Shown here: positions 18,910 through 28,470 of the stretch, piece after piece | Position numbering within the stretch: the first letter of the stretch is position 1 | Layout: each line of letters starts with the position of its first letter | NCBI GenBank assembly: GCA_903878475.1 | Contig: CAIRHQ010000112.1 | Span: 1-40,750, forward strand | Length of the DNA: 40,750 bases | Direction of reading: 5' to 3' | From: an uncultured Bacteroidota bacterium | GTDB taxonomy: Bacteria > Bacteroidota > Bacteroidia > Chitinophagales > Chitinophagaceae | The notes under the pieces: model-generated | The model's database searches: none | What the model was told of the DNA's origin: nothing | What the model saw: the letters and a program-made list of their open reading frames with translations, nothing else | Translations under genes and position numbers: made by a program

Positions 18910-19455
18910 TTAAATTCCTTTAAAGTTTTCTTCTAGAAAAGCATGTTGGCCATCTCGTTCTGAGATACAGGTTACTGCTATGGGCCAAGAGATATTTATC
19001 CGGGGCTCATCATATTTGATACCGCCTTCAACACCAGGTGAGTAAAATGCCGAATGATGATATAATAGTTCACTGTTGTCTTCCAGCGTTTGAAACCCAT
19101 GGGCAAATCCTTCCGGTATATAGATCATTTTTTTATTAGCAGCAGATAACTCTACCCCATACCATTGCAAAAAATCGGGTGAATCCTTCCGCAAGTCAAC
19201 CACCACATCAAATACTTTCCCGGAAATGCAACGAACCAGTTTGATCTCACTGAACGGCGGCAACTGAAAATGCATCCCCCTAATCGTTCCTGTAAGTTTG
19301 GTAAATGAATGATTCATCTGCACCCATTCCTTATGGTGGCCAATGGTATTAAATTCATTTTTACAGAAACTTCGGATAAACCAGCCCCGTTCATCAGCAA
19401 ATACCTCCGGCTCAATGATGTAACAACCCGTTAATGGCGTTTCTATGAATTTCAT
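18910..19455 (-). CDS. dTDP-4-dehydrorhamnose 3,5-epimerase family protein (RmlC-like)
   Basis: 181-residue cupin of the RmlC family, which epimerises C-3 and/or C-5 of NDP-4-keto-6-deoxysugars. The TIRGMHFQ segment contains the catalytic His, GKVFDVVVDLRKDSP supplies the conserved acidic region, and GFAHGFQTL is the family signature. In this operon the substrate would be the CDP-linked ketosugar, possibly before or after C-methylation. It overlaps the CDP-glucose dehydratase gene by one base. The rmlC name is avoided because no dTDP-sugar genes are here. Confidence 0.88.
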   Translation of the reverse strand: MKFIETPLTGCYIIEPEVFADERGWFIRSFCKNEFNTIGHHKEWVQMNHSFTKLTGTIRGMHFQLPPFSEIKLVRCISGKVFDVVVDLRKDSPDFLQWYGVELSAANKKMIYIPEGFAHGFQTLEDNSELLYHHSAFYSPGVEGGIKYDEPRINISWPIAVTCISERDGQHAFLEENFKGI

Positions 19456-20528
19456 TATTGCCCGTAATTTTTTATTTGTGCAAGTGTAAATTCAAATGCT
19501 TTTTCAGCAGGTTGTTTGTACCATTCAATTGTCCATGCCACCGCTGTGGTGCTCGACAGTTTTGGTTCCCATCCTAATAATCGTTTGGCTTTACTGATAT
19601 CCAATTTCAACAATCCGGCTTCATGAACTGCAGCGGCATTAGAACGATCCACCCACTCCCCGGCACCCCAGGAAGCAATGGCAGTTTCCACCAGGGTTTT
19701 AACAGGCAGGTGATCTTCGGGCATTGGACCGAAATTATAAGCCCCGGAATATGTTAAGGCATCCTGATCAAGCAGCATCCCGGCCAGCAAGTAGCCTCCA
19801 AGTGGTTCAAGAACATGTTGCCAGGGCCTCACTGCCATAGGATTCCGAACTTCAATCGGGTTATGTGATTTTAGTGATCGTACAATATCGGGTATGATGC
19901 GGTCTTGGCTCCAATCGCCTCCTCCAATTACATTACCAGCACGGGCACTTATAATTGCTTTTTGGTGCAAGGCGTAAGACGTTATTGGGAAAAAAGAATT
20001 ACGAAAAGAACTTACCACGATCTCTGTAGCAGCCTTACTGGCGCTATAAGGATCATAACCACCCAGCACATCTGTTTCGGTATAATGGTGATCGGTCTCC
20101 CGGTTCTCATAAACCTTGTCGGTGGTGATGATGACAACGGTACATTTCTTCTCCAACGTTTTAACGGCTTCTAAAACATTGGCCGTACCCACTACATTCA
20201 CATCAAAGGTTTCGGCCGGTATTTCGTAAGATCGCCTAACCAATGCCTGCGCGGCAAGGTGAAAAATAAAATCGGGTTGAAAACTATTAATTGCGTCTTG
20301 TAATGCTGTAGTATCTCGAATATCAGCGATTACTTGTTCAAATTCCAAGTGTGGGGCAACGATATTAAAAAGGCTATTTTCTTCCGGTGCCAGGGCATAC
20401 CCTTTTACATGAGCGCCTGCCAGATGCAGCCAGCTAATGAACCAGGCTCCTTTGAAACCGGTATGACCGGTTACGAATACCCTTTTCCCCTGGTAATAAG
20501 ATGCTGCAGTGTTTACCAATTTTTCCAT
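19455..20528 (-). CDS. rfbG: CDP-glucose 4,6-dehydratase
   Basis: 357-residue extended SDR that converts CDP-glucose to CDP-4-keto-6-deoxyglucose using bound NAD. Motifs: VFVTGHTGFKGAWF (Rossmann, with the HTGFKG form characteristic of RfbG), TTDKVYEN, and DPYSASKAATE with the YxxxK pair. Length matches RfbG (about 355-360). It overlaps the cytidylyltransferase by 16 bases and the epimerase by 1 base, so translation is probably coupled. With RfbF it commits the operon to CDP-sugars. Confidence 0.94.
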   Translation of the reverse strand: MEKLVNTAASYYQGKRVFVTGHTGFKGAWFISWLHLAGAHVKGYALAPEENSLFNIVAPHLEFEQVIADIRDTTALQDAINSFQPDFIFHLAAQALVRRSYEIPAETFDVNVVGTANVLEAVKTLEKKCTVVIITTDKVYENRETDHHYTETDVLGGYDPYSASKAATEIVVSSFRNSFFPITSYALHQKAIISARAGNVIGGGDWSQDRIIPDIVRSLKSHNPIEVRNPMAVRPWQHVLEPLGGYLLAGMLLDQDALTYSGAYNFGPMPEDHLPVKTLVETAIASWGAGEWVDRSNAAAVHEAGLLKLDISKAKRLLGWEPKLSSTTAVAWTIEWYKQPAEKAFEFTLAQIKNYGQ

Positions 20529-21289
20529 TTTGCCTGGTTATTTTTCCAGAGTTCTTCCAGTTCCAGTTTATCGCGTAATGCGTCCATACATTTCCAGAAT
20601 CCCTTGTGCTGATAGGCTACCAGTTGCTGATCGCCGGTTAATTTTTCAAGGGGATCCTCCTCCCACATCATATTGCTCATATCCCCCTCCAAATAATTGA
20701 AGACCTCTGGTTTTAATACAAAAAAACCACCATTGATCCATTTGCTCTCGTCCTTGGCCTTCTCGCGAAACGAAACCACTGAACCATCCTGGCCAAGGTC
20801 CATACCGCCAAAACGGGCATCCATCTGAATGGCTGTAACGGTGGCAATTTTATTTTGGGTTTTATGAAATGACAACAATTCTTTCAGGTTAACATCACAT
20901 ACTCCGTCGCCATAAGTGAGCATAAAATCCTCATTGCCTATATATTTTTTTACCTGTTGCAAACGACCTGCGGTCTTGGTGTTCAATCCGGTTTCCACCA
21001 ACGTAACCTTGAAGGGTTCCGAACTGGTGCCATGTATCTCGGTCTTGTTATTGGTAAGATCAACCGTGATATCTGAATTATGCAGAAAATAATTGATAAA
21101 ATATTCTTTGATCAGATACCCTTTATAACCCAGGCATATAATAAAATCATTGAAGCCATAATGGCTATAGATCTTCATAATATGCCAAAGTATCGGTTTG
21201 CCACCGATCTCTACCATTGGTTTAGGTCGTATATCAGTCTCCTCAGAGATCCTTGTACCTAATCCCCCCGCAAATATGACTACTTTCAT
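20513..21289 (-). CDS. rfbF: Glucose-1-phosphate cytidylyltransferase
   Basis: 258-residue nucleotidyltransferase making CDP-glucose from CTP and glucose-1-phosphate; first gene of the minus-strand operon. I start it at ATG 21289 (MKVVIFAGGLGTRISEE), because the family begins exactly there; the longer in-frame start at 21340 would add a non-conserved N-terminus and run into the promoter. Motifs: GGLGTRISEETDIRPKPMV (nucleotide binding) and LTYGDGVCDV (metal binding). The RfbF-type C-terminus (WKCMDALRDKLELEELW) overlaps rfbG. Confidence 0.95.
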   Translation of the reverse strand: MKVVIFAGGLGTRISEETDIRPKPMVEIGGKPILWHIMKIYSHYGFNDFIICLGYKGYLIKEYFINYFLHNSDITVDLTNNKTEIHGTSSEPFKVTLVETGLNTKTAGRLQQVKKYIGNEDFMLTYGDGVCDVNLKELLSFHKTQNKIATVTAIQMDARFGGMDLGQDGSVVSFREKAKDESKWINGGFFVLKPEVFNYLEGDMSNMMWEEDPLEKLTGDQQLVAYQHKGFWKCMDALRDKLELEELWKNNQAKWKNW

Positions 21290-21337
21290 GTTTGGAAATT
21301 TCTTTATGGGATGTTGTAGTTTATTAAAAACTATGCG

Positions 21338-21345
21338 CAAAATTA
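21338..21345 (-). promoter_or_regulatory. -7 element of the CDP-sugar operon promoter
   Basis: On the minus strand TAATTTTG, a full match to TAnnTTTG, 48 bases before the rfbF ATG. The -33 side is poor, so the promoter may be weak or activated. It lies inside the long form of the rfbF frame, which supports the shorter start. Confidence 0.45.
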
Positions 21346-21365
21346 CTGAATTATCTTTTCTATCT

Positions 21366-21373
21366 TATGTTTG
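21366..21373 (+). promoter_or_regulatory. -7 element of the gmd-fcl promoter
   Basis: TATGTTTG matches TAnnTTTG and lies 25 bases before the gmd ATG (21399). Nineteen bases upstream is TTAC, a partial -33. Together with the minus-strand element 20 bases away it forms a divergent promoter pair. Confidence 0.5.
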
Positions 21374-21398
21374 CAGAACATTTAAATATTAAACGGCT

Positions 21399-22514
21399 AT
21401 GACCCCTGTTGCTCTTATTACTGGTATTACCGGACAGGATGGCGCGTATCTTGCCAATTTCCTATTGAAAAAAGGCTATGAGGTACACGGTATCAAACGA
21501 CGCAGTTCAACCATCAACACTCAACGTATAGATGATATTTATCAGGATCCCCATGAACAAAAACGCAACCTGATCCTGCATTATGGCGACCTTACTGATT
21601 CTTCCAATATCATCCGGATCATTCAACAGGTGCAGCCCGATGAGATCTATAACCTGGGTGCCATGAGCCATGTAAAAGTAAGCTTCGATACACCAGAATA
21701 TGTTGCCGATGCTGATGCGGTAGGTTTTTTGCGACTACTGGAAGCTGTAAGGCTGTTGGGACTGCAAAAAAAGACTAAGATCTACCAGGCTTCTTCCTCC
21801 GAAATGTTCGGCAAGGTGATGGAGATACCACAAACTGAAACAACACCTTTCTACCCACGTTCGCCCTATGCCGTAGCAAAAGTTTATGCCTACTGGATAG
21901 CCGTGAATTACCGTGAGGCTTATGATATGTTTGTATGTAATGGTATCTTGTTCAACCACGAAAGCCCTTTGCGCGGCGAGACCTTTGTTACCCGAAAGAT
22001 CACCAGGGCCGTGGCCCAGATCCTACTGGGACTTGAGCATAAACTATGGCTGGGTAATCTGGATGCCAAAAGAGACTGGGGCCATGCCGGTGATTATGTG
22101 GATGCCATGTGGCGCATATTACAGCAACCCGTAGCCGAAGATTTTGTGATCGCCACAGGTGTTACCACAACGGTACGCGATTTTGTGATCAAGGCCTTCG
22201 CGTATTGTGGTGTGGATATCGCTTTCCAAGGCAAAGATGAAAAGGAAATCGCGACAGTAGTGAGCTGCAGCAATGAAGCTTACCAGCTTCCAGCAGGAAC
22301 TGAAGTGGTAGCAGTTGATATCAGCTATTACCGCCCAACCGAAGTGGACCTCCTTATTGGAGATGCCAGCAAGGCCAAAGAAAAATTAGGCTGGACCCCC
22401 AAGCATAACCTTGATGATCTGGTGAATGAAATGATGGCCGCTGACCTCGACCTATTCAAAAGAGAACTTACCCTGAAGAATTCGGGTTTCACTACATTTA
22501 AGCAATATGAATAA
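21399..22514 (+). CDS. gmd: GDP-mannose 4,6-dehydratase
   Basis: 371-residue extended SDR converting GDP-mannose to GDP-4-keto-6-deoxymannose, the first step to GDP-L-fucose (and also to GDP-rhamnose or GDP-perosamine). [18 protein letters not shown] is the Gmd-specific Rossmann motif. SSSEMFGKV and [12 protein letters not shown] hold the catalytic Ser/Glu and YxxxK, and [17 protein letters not shown] is a Gmd hallmark. Length is normal (E. coli 373). The next gene starts 8 bases before its stop. Confidence 0.97.
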   Translation: MTPVALITGITGQDGAYLANFLLKKGYEVHGIKRRSSTINTQRIDDIYQDPHEQKRNLILHYGDLTDSSNIIRIIQQVQPDEIYNLGAMSHVKVSFDTPEYVADADAVGFLRLLEAVRLLGLQKKTKIYQASSSEMFGKVMEIPQTETTPFYPRSPYAVAKVYAYWIAVNYREAYDMFVCNGILFNHESPLRGETFVTRKITRAVAQILLGLEHKLWLGNLDAKRDWGHAGDYVDAMWRILQQPVAEDFVIATGVTTTVRDFVIKAFAYCGVDIAFQGKDEKEIATVVSCSNEAYQLPAGTEVVAVDISYYRPTEVDLLIGDASKAKEKLGWTPKHNLDDLVNEMMAADLDLFKRELTLKNSGFTTFKQYE

Positions 22515-23436
22515 AACCGATAGCATTTATATTGCCGGTCATAACGGGATGGTGGGATCGGCGTTAAAAAGAAAACTGGAGGCTGAAGGGTTCCTGAACC
22601 TGATCACCCGGAGTTCATCTCAGCTGGACCTGCGTAACCAGCAAGCCGTCAATGATTTTTTTGAAAAGGAAAAGCCTGCTTATATTTTTTTAGCTGCTGC
22701 TAAAGTTGGGGGCATTCTTGCCAATAATAATTTTCGCGCCCAATTTATTTACGACAACCTGATGATCGAGGCCAATATCATCCATGCAGCCTATACCTAC
22801 GGTGCGGTCAAATTATTTTTTTTAGGCAGCTCCTGCATCTATCCCAGGATGGCAGAGCAACCCATTAAAGAATCGTATTTACTGACGGGCTTGCTTGAGC
22901 ACAGCAATGAACCCTATGCGATTGCCAAGATTGCCGGAATTAAACTTTGTGATGCTTACCGCAGCCAGTACGGAAGTAATTTTATATCGGGTATGCCTTG
23001 CAATCTTTATGGACACAATGATAATTATGATTTGGAGCAATCCCATGTGATCCCTGCCATGATACGCAAGTTTCATGAGGCCAAGATGAACCATGACCCT
23101 TTTGTGGAAGTATGGGGAACGGGAACGCCTATGCGCGAATTCCTCTATGTCGACGATCTTGCAGAAGCCGTGTTTTTTTTAATGCAGCAATATAACGAGC
23201 CGGGGCATATCAATGTTGGTTCAGGGAAAGAGATCAGTATTGCAGACCTGGCCGAAAAAATAAAAAAGATCACGGGTTATCCGGGAGATATTCGTTTCAA
23301 TACTTCAAAACCCGATGGTACACCCCGTAAAGTAATGGACGTTTCCAAACTGAATGATCTGGGATGGAAAGCAACCACTTCCCTGGATGATGGCCTGCAG
23401 AAAACCTATGAATATTTTAAACTGCGGCAGGGTTGA
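22507..23436 (+). CDS. fcl: GDP-L-fucose synthase
   Basis: 309-residue bifunctional 3,5-epimerase/4-reductase that completes GDP-L-fucose from the Gmd product with [19 protein letters not shown] is the GxxGxxG motif in the form specific to Fcl/Wca[10 protein letters not shown] and PYAIAKIAG hold the catalytic Ser and the Tyr/Lys pair, and [10 protein letters not shown] is a family signature. It overlaps gmd by 8 bases (coupled translation). Its last 20 bases overlap the 3' end of the convergent mqnA. Confidence 0.96.
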   Translation: MNKTDSIYIAGHNGMVGSALKRKLEAEGFLNLITRSSSQLDLRNQQAVNDFFEKEKPAYIFLAAAKVGGILANNNFRAQFIYDNLMIEANIIHAAYTYGAVKLFFLGSSCIYPRMAEQPIKESYLLTGLLEHSNEPYAIAKIAGIKLCDAYRSQYGSNFISGMPCNLYGHNDNYDLEQSHVIPAMIRKFHEAKMNHDPFVEVWGTGTPMREFLYVDDLAEAVFFLMQQYNEPGHINVGSGKEISIADLAEKIKKITGYPGDIRFNTSKPDGTPRKVMDVSKLNDLGWKATTSLDDGLQKTYEYFKLRQG

Positions 23437-24166
23437 TCAGCTTTAAAAACAATTCCAGCCCCTTTCTTTTTTCTTCATCAAAACGGTAATCGATATAACG
23501 GGTATAATAAGCCTGCAGATCGAAGTTGCTGTAGTTGGCCTTACTGATCACTTCCGGTAAATGATCTAATCCGAATTGATTGGCCTTGTTGAATAATTGC
23601 ACAAATGAATCGGGTAATTTTTTATTGCTGATCCAGGCCGCAAATACAAAGGGCAAACCGGTCATCTCCTTCCATGCCAAACCAAGATCATAACTGAAGG
23701 CCGAGTGCTTATATTGTTCAAAGGCCCTATCGCCGATCACCAGTCCGGCCGCCCCTCTGCTGATCTGTTGTTCATATCCTTCTGTAGCATGCACCAATAC
23801 CGGTGAAATTTTCCAATGATCACGAAGCAACAATTTCAATAAGGCTACAGAGCTTTTACTCTGATAATCGAGGAAGATGGAACTGATATGGTTCAGGGGC
23901 ACATCGCTGAACAGGCAAACACTGGCTACTTCACCATCACAACATATCCCATAATCTGACACGATATGATATTCTGCAAGGGAAGGAATGGTTGCCACCG
24001 GTACTAATCCCAGGTCGATCCTATCATCGATCAGCATCGATGCTACCTGAGCAGGATAATCCAGTACCAGTTCCATTTCATCAGCCATCATCCCCTGTTC
24101 AAATCCATAGATCAGGGGTTTTGTATTGAGATAACTTACTGCACCAACCCTTATTTTTCTTTCCAA
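23417..24166 (-). CDS. mqnA: Chorismate dehydratase (futalosine menaquinone pathway)
   Basis: 249-residue periplasmic-binding-protein-like enzyme that dehydrates chorismate to 3-enolpyruvylbenzoate, the first step of the futalosine route to menaquinone. The N-terminal RVGAVSYLNTKPLIYGF, DLGLVPVATIP and GLVIGDRAF segments are MqnA hallmarks (MqnD is similar but lacks the first). The start is TTG 24166: it places the conserved VGAVSYLN right after five residues, and no ATG is available upstream in frame. Convergent overlap of 20 bases with fcl; divergent from purB, whose promoter overlaps this start. Confidence 0.9.
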   Translation of the reverse strand: MERKIRVGAVSYLNTKPLIYGFEQGMMADEMELVLDYPAQVASMLIDDRIDLGLVPVATIPSLAEYHIVSDYGICCDGEVASVCLFSDVPLNHISSIFLDYQSKSSVALLKLLLRDHWKISPVLVHATEGYEQQISRGAAGLVIGDRAFEQYKHSAFSYDLGLAWKEMTGLPFVFAAWISNKKLPDSFVQLFNKANQFGLDHLPEVISKANYSNFDLQAYYTRYIDYRFDEEKRKGLELFLKLINPAAV

Positions 24167-24185
24167 GATGATTAAGTTAATTTTG
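24155..24185 (+). promoter_or_regulatory. Promoter of purB
   Basis: TTTT at 24155-24158, 19 bases, then TAATTTTG at 24178-24185 (full TAnnTTTG match), 22 bases before the ATG. The -33 half overlaps the first codons of the divergent mqnA. Confidence 0.5.
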
Positions 24186-24207
24186 CCTACAAATTTACAG
24201 CAACCGC

Positions 24208-25542
24208 ATGGATTTACATCAACTTACTGCCATATCGCCAATTGATGGCCGGTACCGCAACCAGGTGCAACAATTGGATGCTTATTTTTCCGAGTATGCC
24301 CTTATCCGATACCGGGTATTGGTGGAAGTAGAATATTTTTTATTTCTGGCAGAAAAGAAGTTCTTCAAGCCCAATAAACAAACCATTGCCCACCTGAAAA
24401 AAACTGTGGATGAATTTTCTCTGGAAGATGCCCTGCGCATAAAACAAACAGAAAAGATCACCAACCACGATGTAAAAGCCGTAGAATATTTCCTGAAAGA
24501 AGAACTGGATAAATGTGGTGGCAGTCAATGGAAAGAATGGATCCATTTCGGACTCACTTCGCAGGATATCAATAATACGGCCATTCCCCTATTATGGAAA
24601 AATTGTGTGGAGGAGGAATATTTACCGGCCGTGCTGAACCTGCAAATTGAAATCGGTAAGCTGGCGCTGCTTTGGAAAGATGTGCCCATGCTGGCCCGTA
24701 CGCACGGACAACCGGCTTCGCCTACCCGTTTGGGTAAGGAACTGATGGTATTTGTGGAAAGACTGGAAAATCAGATCCAGTTGTTCAGCTATATCCCGTT
24801 CAGCGCAAAGTTTGGTGGCGCCACCGGAAATTTCAATGCTCACCATGTGGCCTACACGAAATACAACTGGATCAAGTTTGCCGATGATTTTGTGGAAACC
24901 AAACTCGGCTTGCAACGCCAGCAATACACCACCCAGATCGAACATTATGATACGCTGGCCGCGCATTTCGATGCGGTAAAAAGGATCAATACAATACTGA
25001 TCGATTTTTGCCGCGACTGCTGGTCGTATATCAGCATGGATTATTTCAAGCAAAAAACCAAGGCCGGGGAAGTAGGTTCCAGTGCCATGCCACATAAGGT
25101 TAACCCCATCGATTTTGAAAATGCTGAAGGCAATTTCGGGATGGCCAATGCCTTGCTGGAACATTTATCGGCTAAATTGCCCATCTCTCGCTTGCAAAGA
25201 GACCTTACCGATTCAACTGTATTGCGCAATATTGGAGTGCCACTGGCCCATACGATACTGGCGATTCAATCAACCCGAAAAGGCACCGGTAAACTGGTGC
25301 TCAATAAAGCCAAACTGGAGGCCGATCTGGAACAGAACTGGGCCGTGGTGGCCGAAGCTATTCAAACCATCCTGCGCAGGGAAAATTATCCCCAGCCATA
25401 TGAAGCACTGAAAGCATTGACTCGTGGAAAATCTAATATTGGTAAAAAGGATATTCACTTGTTCATCAATTCATTAAAAATATCTGCAGCACTTAAAAAA
25501 GAATTGAAAAGCATCAGCCCTTTTAATTATACAGGAGTATAA
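24208..25542 (+). CDS. purB: Adenylosuccinate lyase
   Basis: 444-residue homotetrameric lyase of the fumarase/aspartase superfamily, cleaving SAICAR to AICAR and adenylosuccinate to AMP in purine synthesis. Opening ISPIDGRY is typical. TSQDINNTA and RTHGQPASPT contain conserved Ser/Thr and catalytic His regions. The superfamily signature GSSAMPHKVNPIDFENAEG (about residues 290-308) holds the flexible catalytic loop. Length is close to the E. coli PurB type (456). 36 bases separate it from the LamG gene, which has its own weak -7 candidate (TAATTTTA, 25551-25558). Confidence 0.97.
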   Translation: MDLHQLTAISPIDGRYRNQVQQLDAYFSEYALIRYRVLVEVEYFLFLAEKKFFKPNKQTIAHLKKTVDEFSLEDALRIKQTEKITNHDVKAVEYFLKEELDKCGGSQWKEWIHFGLTSQDINNTAIPLLWKNCVEEEYLPAVLNLQIEIGKLALLWKDVPMLARTHGQPASPTRLGKELMVFVERLENQIQLFSYIPFSAKFGGATGNFNAHHVAYTKYNWIKFADDFVETKLGLQRQQYTTQIEHYDTLAAHFDAVKRINTILIDFCRDCWSYISMDYFKQKTKAGEVGSSAMPHKVNPIDFENAEGNFGMANALLEHLSAKLPISRLQRDLTDSTVLRNIGVPLAHTILAIQSTRKGTGKLVLNKAKLEADLEQNWAVVAEAIQTILRRENYPQPYEALKALTRGKSNIGKKDIHLFINSLKISAALKKELKSISPFNYTGV

Positions 25543-25578
25543 ACAAGCTTTAATTTTACCCGATCGTACAATTCAGTT

Positions 25579-26745
25579 ATGAAAAAATACCTGTTGATTT
25601 TCTTATGTATAGGCAATTGGGCTTCCGCCCAAGTGATCATTGATCCGAGTTTAAAAGCCTACTACCCCTTTGACGGCAATGCCAAAGATGCGAGCGGCAA
25701 CAAAAACAACCCCATTTTCAACAATGCCACGCTCACCAAGGACCGTTTTGACAAACCCAACAGTGCCTATCATTTTAACGGGATCAATCAATACATGCGG
25801 ATCCCCAATAGCGCTACGCTGAATCTGAAGAACCAGATCACCTTGTCGGTATGGATCAGACCCACCGGCTTTTATCACGGTATCTGTCATGCCAGTGCCA
25901 TACTATCAAAGGGAGGAGGCAATTACCTGCCCGGCGATTATGCGTTAAGGTTCGATGACGCCCTCATCAGTTCGGGTATGGGTTGCGGCGATATTACCGC
26001 AGATACCATTCACCAGAATTTCAGAGGAACCGGAACCGTGCTTAATCCCTATACGCCCTATATCAAAAAGAATCAATGGTATTCGGTGATCTATACCAAT
26101 GATGGTACTACTGCGCGACTGTATGTAGATTGTGAACTGAAATATGCGGTTACTTTTTCCGAAACCTTCAGCAATACCGAAGACCTGTTCCTGGGCAAGA
26201 GCAACGACCCTTATTTTAAATTCTGGATGAATGCCGACCTGGATGATATTCGTATCTATGATCGTGCCCTTACGGAAGATGAGATCGCTGCACCCTGCGG
26301 CGGCACACCCAAAAAGAAAGTAATCCCCGAAAAAAAGCCGGTTACAGAAATAATACCCGTTCCCAAAAAGGAGATCGAACCTGAAAAGAAAATTGAACTG
26401 GAAACCCGTACCAATGAATTGATGAGACAGATCACCGTTGATCACGACTCCATCTCCATCGATCTGTACGATAACGGTGAAATTGACGGCGACAGCGTAA
26501 CCCTGATCTATAATGACCAGATACTCACTACACATCAGTTACTCACTGATAAGGCTAAACGCTTTATCATTAAAGTAGCACCTGGGAATATCAAGAATGA
26601 GCTGGTCATGTATGCCGAAAACCTGGGCAGCATACCACCCAATACCGCACTGATGGTGATCTACGACGGCGATAAACGTTATGAAGTAAATGTAAGGAGC
26701 ACTAAAAGCACGAACGGTGCGGTGAGGTTCAAACTTAGGGAGTAG
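25579..26745 (+). CDS. Secreted LamG/concanavalin-like domain protein with a Bacteroidota C-terminal domain
   Basis: 388-residue exported protein. Signal peptide MKKYLLIFLCIGNWASAQ. Residues about 25-230 form a LamG/pentraxin-like beta-sandwich (LKAYYPFDGNAKDASGN, FNGINQYMRIPNS, ITLSVWIRP, ADLDDIRIYDRALTEDEI), a fold that commonly binds glycans or proteins. A Lys/Pro/Glu linker (about 243-275) follows. The C-terminal domain (about 285-388) contains IDLYDNGEIDGDSVTLIYN and AENLGSIPPNTALMVIYDG, which I recognise as a recurrent domain of Bacteroidota secreted proteins without a firm name. No enzyme residues are evident. Probably a surface or periplasmic binding protein. Confidence 0.82.
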   Translation: MKKYLLIFLCIGNWASAQVIIDPSLKAYYPFDGNAKDASGNKNNPIFNNATLTKDRFDKPNSAYHFNGINQYMRIPNSATLNLKNQITLSVWIRPTGFYHGICHASAILSKGGGNYLPGDYALRFDDALISSGMGCGDITADTIHQNFRGTGTVLNPYTPYIKKNQWYSVIYTNDGTTARLYVDCELKYAVTFSETFSNTEDLFLGKSNDPYFKFWMNADLDDIRIYDRALTEDEIAAPCGGTPKKKVIPEKKPVTEIIPVPKKEIEPEKKIELETRTNELMRQITVDHDSISIDLYDNGEIDGDSVTLIYNDQILTTHQLLTDKAKRFIIKVAPGNIKNELVMYAENLGSIPPNTALMVIYDGDKRYEVNVRSTKSTNGAVRFKLRE

Positions 26746-26760
26746 GGAAGTTCATAGTTT

Positions 26761-26880
26761 ATAGTTGGAGGTTGGAGGTTGTCCCGAAAGCTTTCGGGAG
26801 GAGGTTTCTTTAACTAGTTATACCCTGCGCTAAACAACTAAACAACTAAACAACTAAACTCCTCAACTCCTCAACCAGCT
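26761..26880 (+). repeat. Composite intergenic repeat, left copy (inverted relative to 28471-28645)
   Basis: Order: TTGGAGG-like short repeats, then a 66-base core (26778-26843), then AACTAAAC repeats, then CTCCTCAA repeats ending at the prfC stop codon. The core contains the 16-bp palindrome CCCGAAAGCTTTCGGG and the 10-bp palindrome TAACTAGTTA. The core is identical, base for base, to the reverse complement of 28537-28602 on the other side of prfC. Confidence 0.93.
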
Positions 26881-28467
26881 CTATTTATGTATCTCACTCG
26901 TAAAATGAAACTCAATATCCGGGTTATTCTGTCTTTCGGTATTTAAGAACCATTCACTATTGGCCAGGTATACCAGATGACCGTCTTTGTCTTCGGCAAT
27001 ATTGGCCTGCTTGAACCGGATAAAATCTTCCAGCTTTTTAGGGTCTGTACTGGTAAGCCAGCAAGCCTTGTAAAAAGGCAGGTTATTCATCTGAACGGAA
27101 GCGCCATATTCCTGCAACAAGCGGTATTGGATCACCTCAAACTGAAGTTCTCCCACACAACCGATGATCTTCTTATTTCCCCCAAACTGGGTGAACAATT
27201 GGGCCACACCTTCGTCTGTAAGTTGCAGTAATCCTTTCTCCAACTGCTTGGTTTTCATAGGATCTTTATTGACTACCTCCTTAAATATTTCAGGAGAAAA
27301 ACTGGGTATTCCGGTAAAGTAAAAATCCTCTCCTTCGGTCATGGTATCCCCAATTTTGAAGTTCCCGGTATCGAATAAACCCACCACATCGCCAGGATAG
27401 GCATCCTCGATCACTTCTTTCTGGCGGGCCAGAAAACTATAGGGATTGCTGAACCTGAAATCACGTTCCATACGTACATGATGGTAATAAGTATTGCGTT
27501 CGAACCTGCCGCTGCATACGCGCAAAAAAGCGATCCTGTCGCGATGCTTGGGGTCGAGGTTGGCATGTATCTTAAAAATGAACCCGCTGAACTTCTCCTC
27601 CTCAGGTCGTACATCCCTTACCGTGGTATGCCTTGGCCTTGGTGTAGGTGCGATCCGGATAAAAGTATCCAGCATCTCTTTTACCCCAAAATTATTAACG
27701 GCAGATCCAAAGAACACCGGGGCGGTCTTGCCCAACAGATAATCCTCCTCATGCAGTTCACCATACACGCCATCGATCAGTTCCACATCTTCGCGCAGCG
27801 TGGCTGCATCCTTCTCGCCTATCTTTTCATCCAGTACTTTTTCGCTAAGGTCATTGATCTCTACCACATCTTCATCATTGGCCTTGGTACCTGCGGTAAA
27901 CAACACCAGACTTTTCTTATGCAGGTCGTATACCCCTTTAAAATCCTTACCACTATTGATGGGTATGGTCATGGGGTGCAATTGTATCTTCAGCTCATTT
28001 TCTATTTCCTCCAGCAGGTCGAACCGGTTCTTTCCATCCCGATCCATTTTATTGATGAACACGATCACCGGCGTATTACGCATGGCAATAACTTCCATCA
28101 GCCTGCGGGTTTGGGCCTCTACCCCGTTTACACTATCGATCACCAGCACCACACTATCTACTGCCGTAAGCGTTCTATACGTATCTTCTGCAAAATCCTT
28201 GTGACCCGGGGTATCCAGCAAGTTGATGAGGTGTCCGTTGTATTCAAAGGTCATCACACTGGTGGCCACACTGATACCACGCTGACGCTCGATCTCCATA
28301 AAATCGGAGGTGGCGTGCTTCTTGATCTTATTACTCTTTACGGCACCTGCTGTTTGAATAGCTCCGCCAAATAACAGGAATTTTTCTGTTAATGTGGTTT
28401 TACCCGCATCCGGGTGAGAGATGATGGCAAAGGTCTTGCGCCGGTTTATTTCGTTTATGTACTTCAT
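26881..28467 (-). CDS. prfC: Peptide chain release factor 3 (RF3)
   Basis: 528-residue translational GTPase that removes RF1/RF2 from the ribosome after peptide release. G motifs: SHPDAGKTT (P-loop, residues about 18-26), RGISVATS (switch I), DTPGH (switch II), NKMDRDG (base specificity). The [14 protein letters not shown] and [16 protein letters not shown] segments are RF3 hallmarks that separate it from EF-G. Length matches E. coli RF3 (529). A 66-bp perfect inverted repeat brackets the gene, one copy in its 5' leader and one just after its stop. The downstream repeat begins at the base next to the stop codon. Confidence 0.97.
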   Translation of the reverse strand: MKYINEINRRKTFAIISHPDAGKTTLTEKFLLFGGAIQTAGAVKSNKIKKHATSDFMEIERQRGISVATSVMTFEYNGHLINLLDTPGHKDFAEDTYRTLTAVDSVVLVIDSVNGVEAQTRRLMEVIAMRNTPVIVFINKMDRDGKNRFDLLEEIENELKIQLHPMTIPINSGKDFKGVYDLHKKSLVLFTAGTKANDEDVVEINDLSEKVLDEKIGEKDAATLREDVELIDGVYGELHEEDYLLGKTAPVFFGSAVNNFGVKEMLDTFIRIAPTPRPRHTTVRDVRPEEEKFSGFIFKIHANLDPKHRDRIAFLRVCSGRFERNTYYHHVRMERDFRFSNPYSFLARQKEVIEDAYPGDVVGLFDTGNFKIGDTMTEGEDFYFTGIPSFSPEIFKEVVNKDPMKTKQLEKGLLQLTDEGVAQLFTQFGGNKKIIGCVGELQFEVIQYRLLQEYGASVQMNNLPFYKACWLTSTDPKKLEDFIRFKQANIAEDKDGHLVYLANSEWFLNTERQNNPDIEFHFTSEIHK

Positions 28468-28470
28468 GTT

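Noticed and set aside
24622-25164. 180-codon open frame on - inside purB
   Set aside because: Antisense to the conserved core of adenylosuccinate lyase.
26761-26880. Short tandem repeats beside prfC as a CRISPR array
   Set aside because: Units are 6-10 bases, adjoin without unique spacers, and there are no cas genes.
27478-28374. 298-codon open frame on + inside prfC
   Set aside because: It lies wholly antisense to a gene with all RF3 motifs; its composition is that of a shadow frame.
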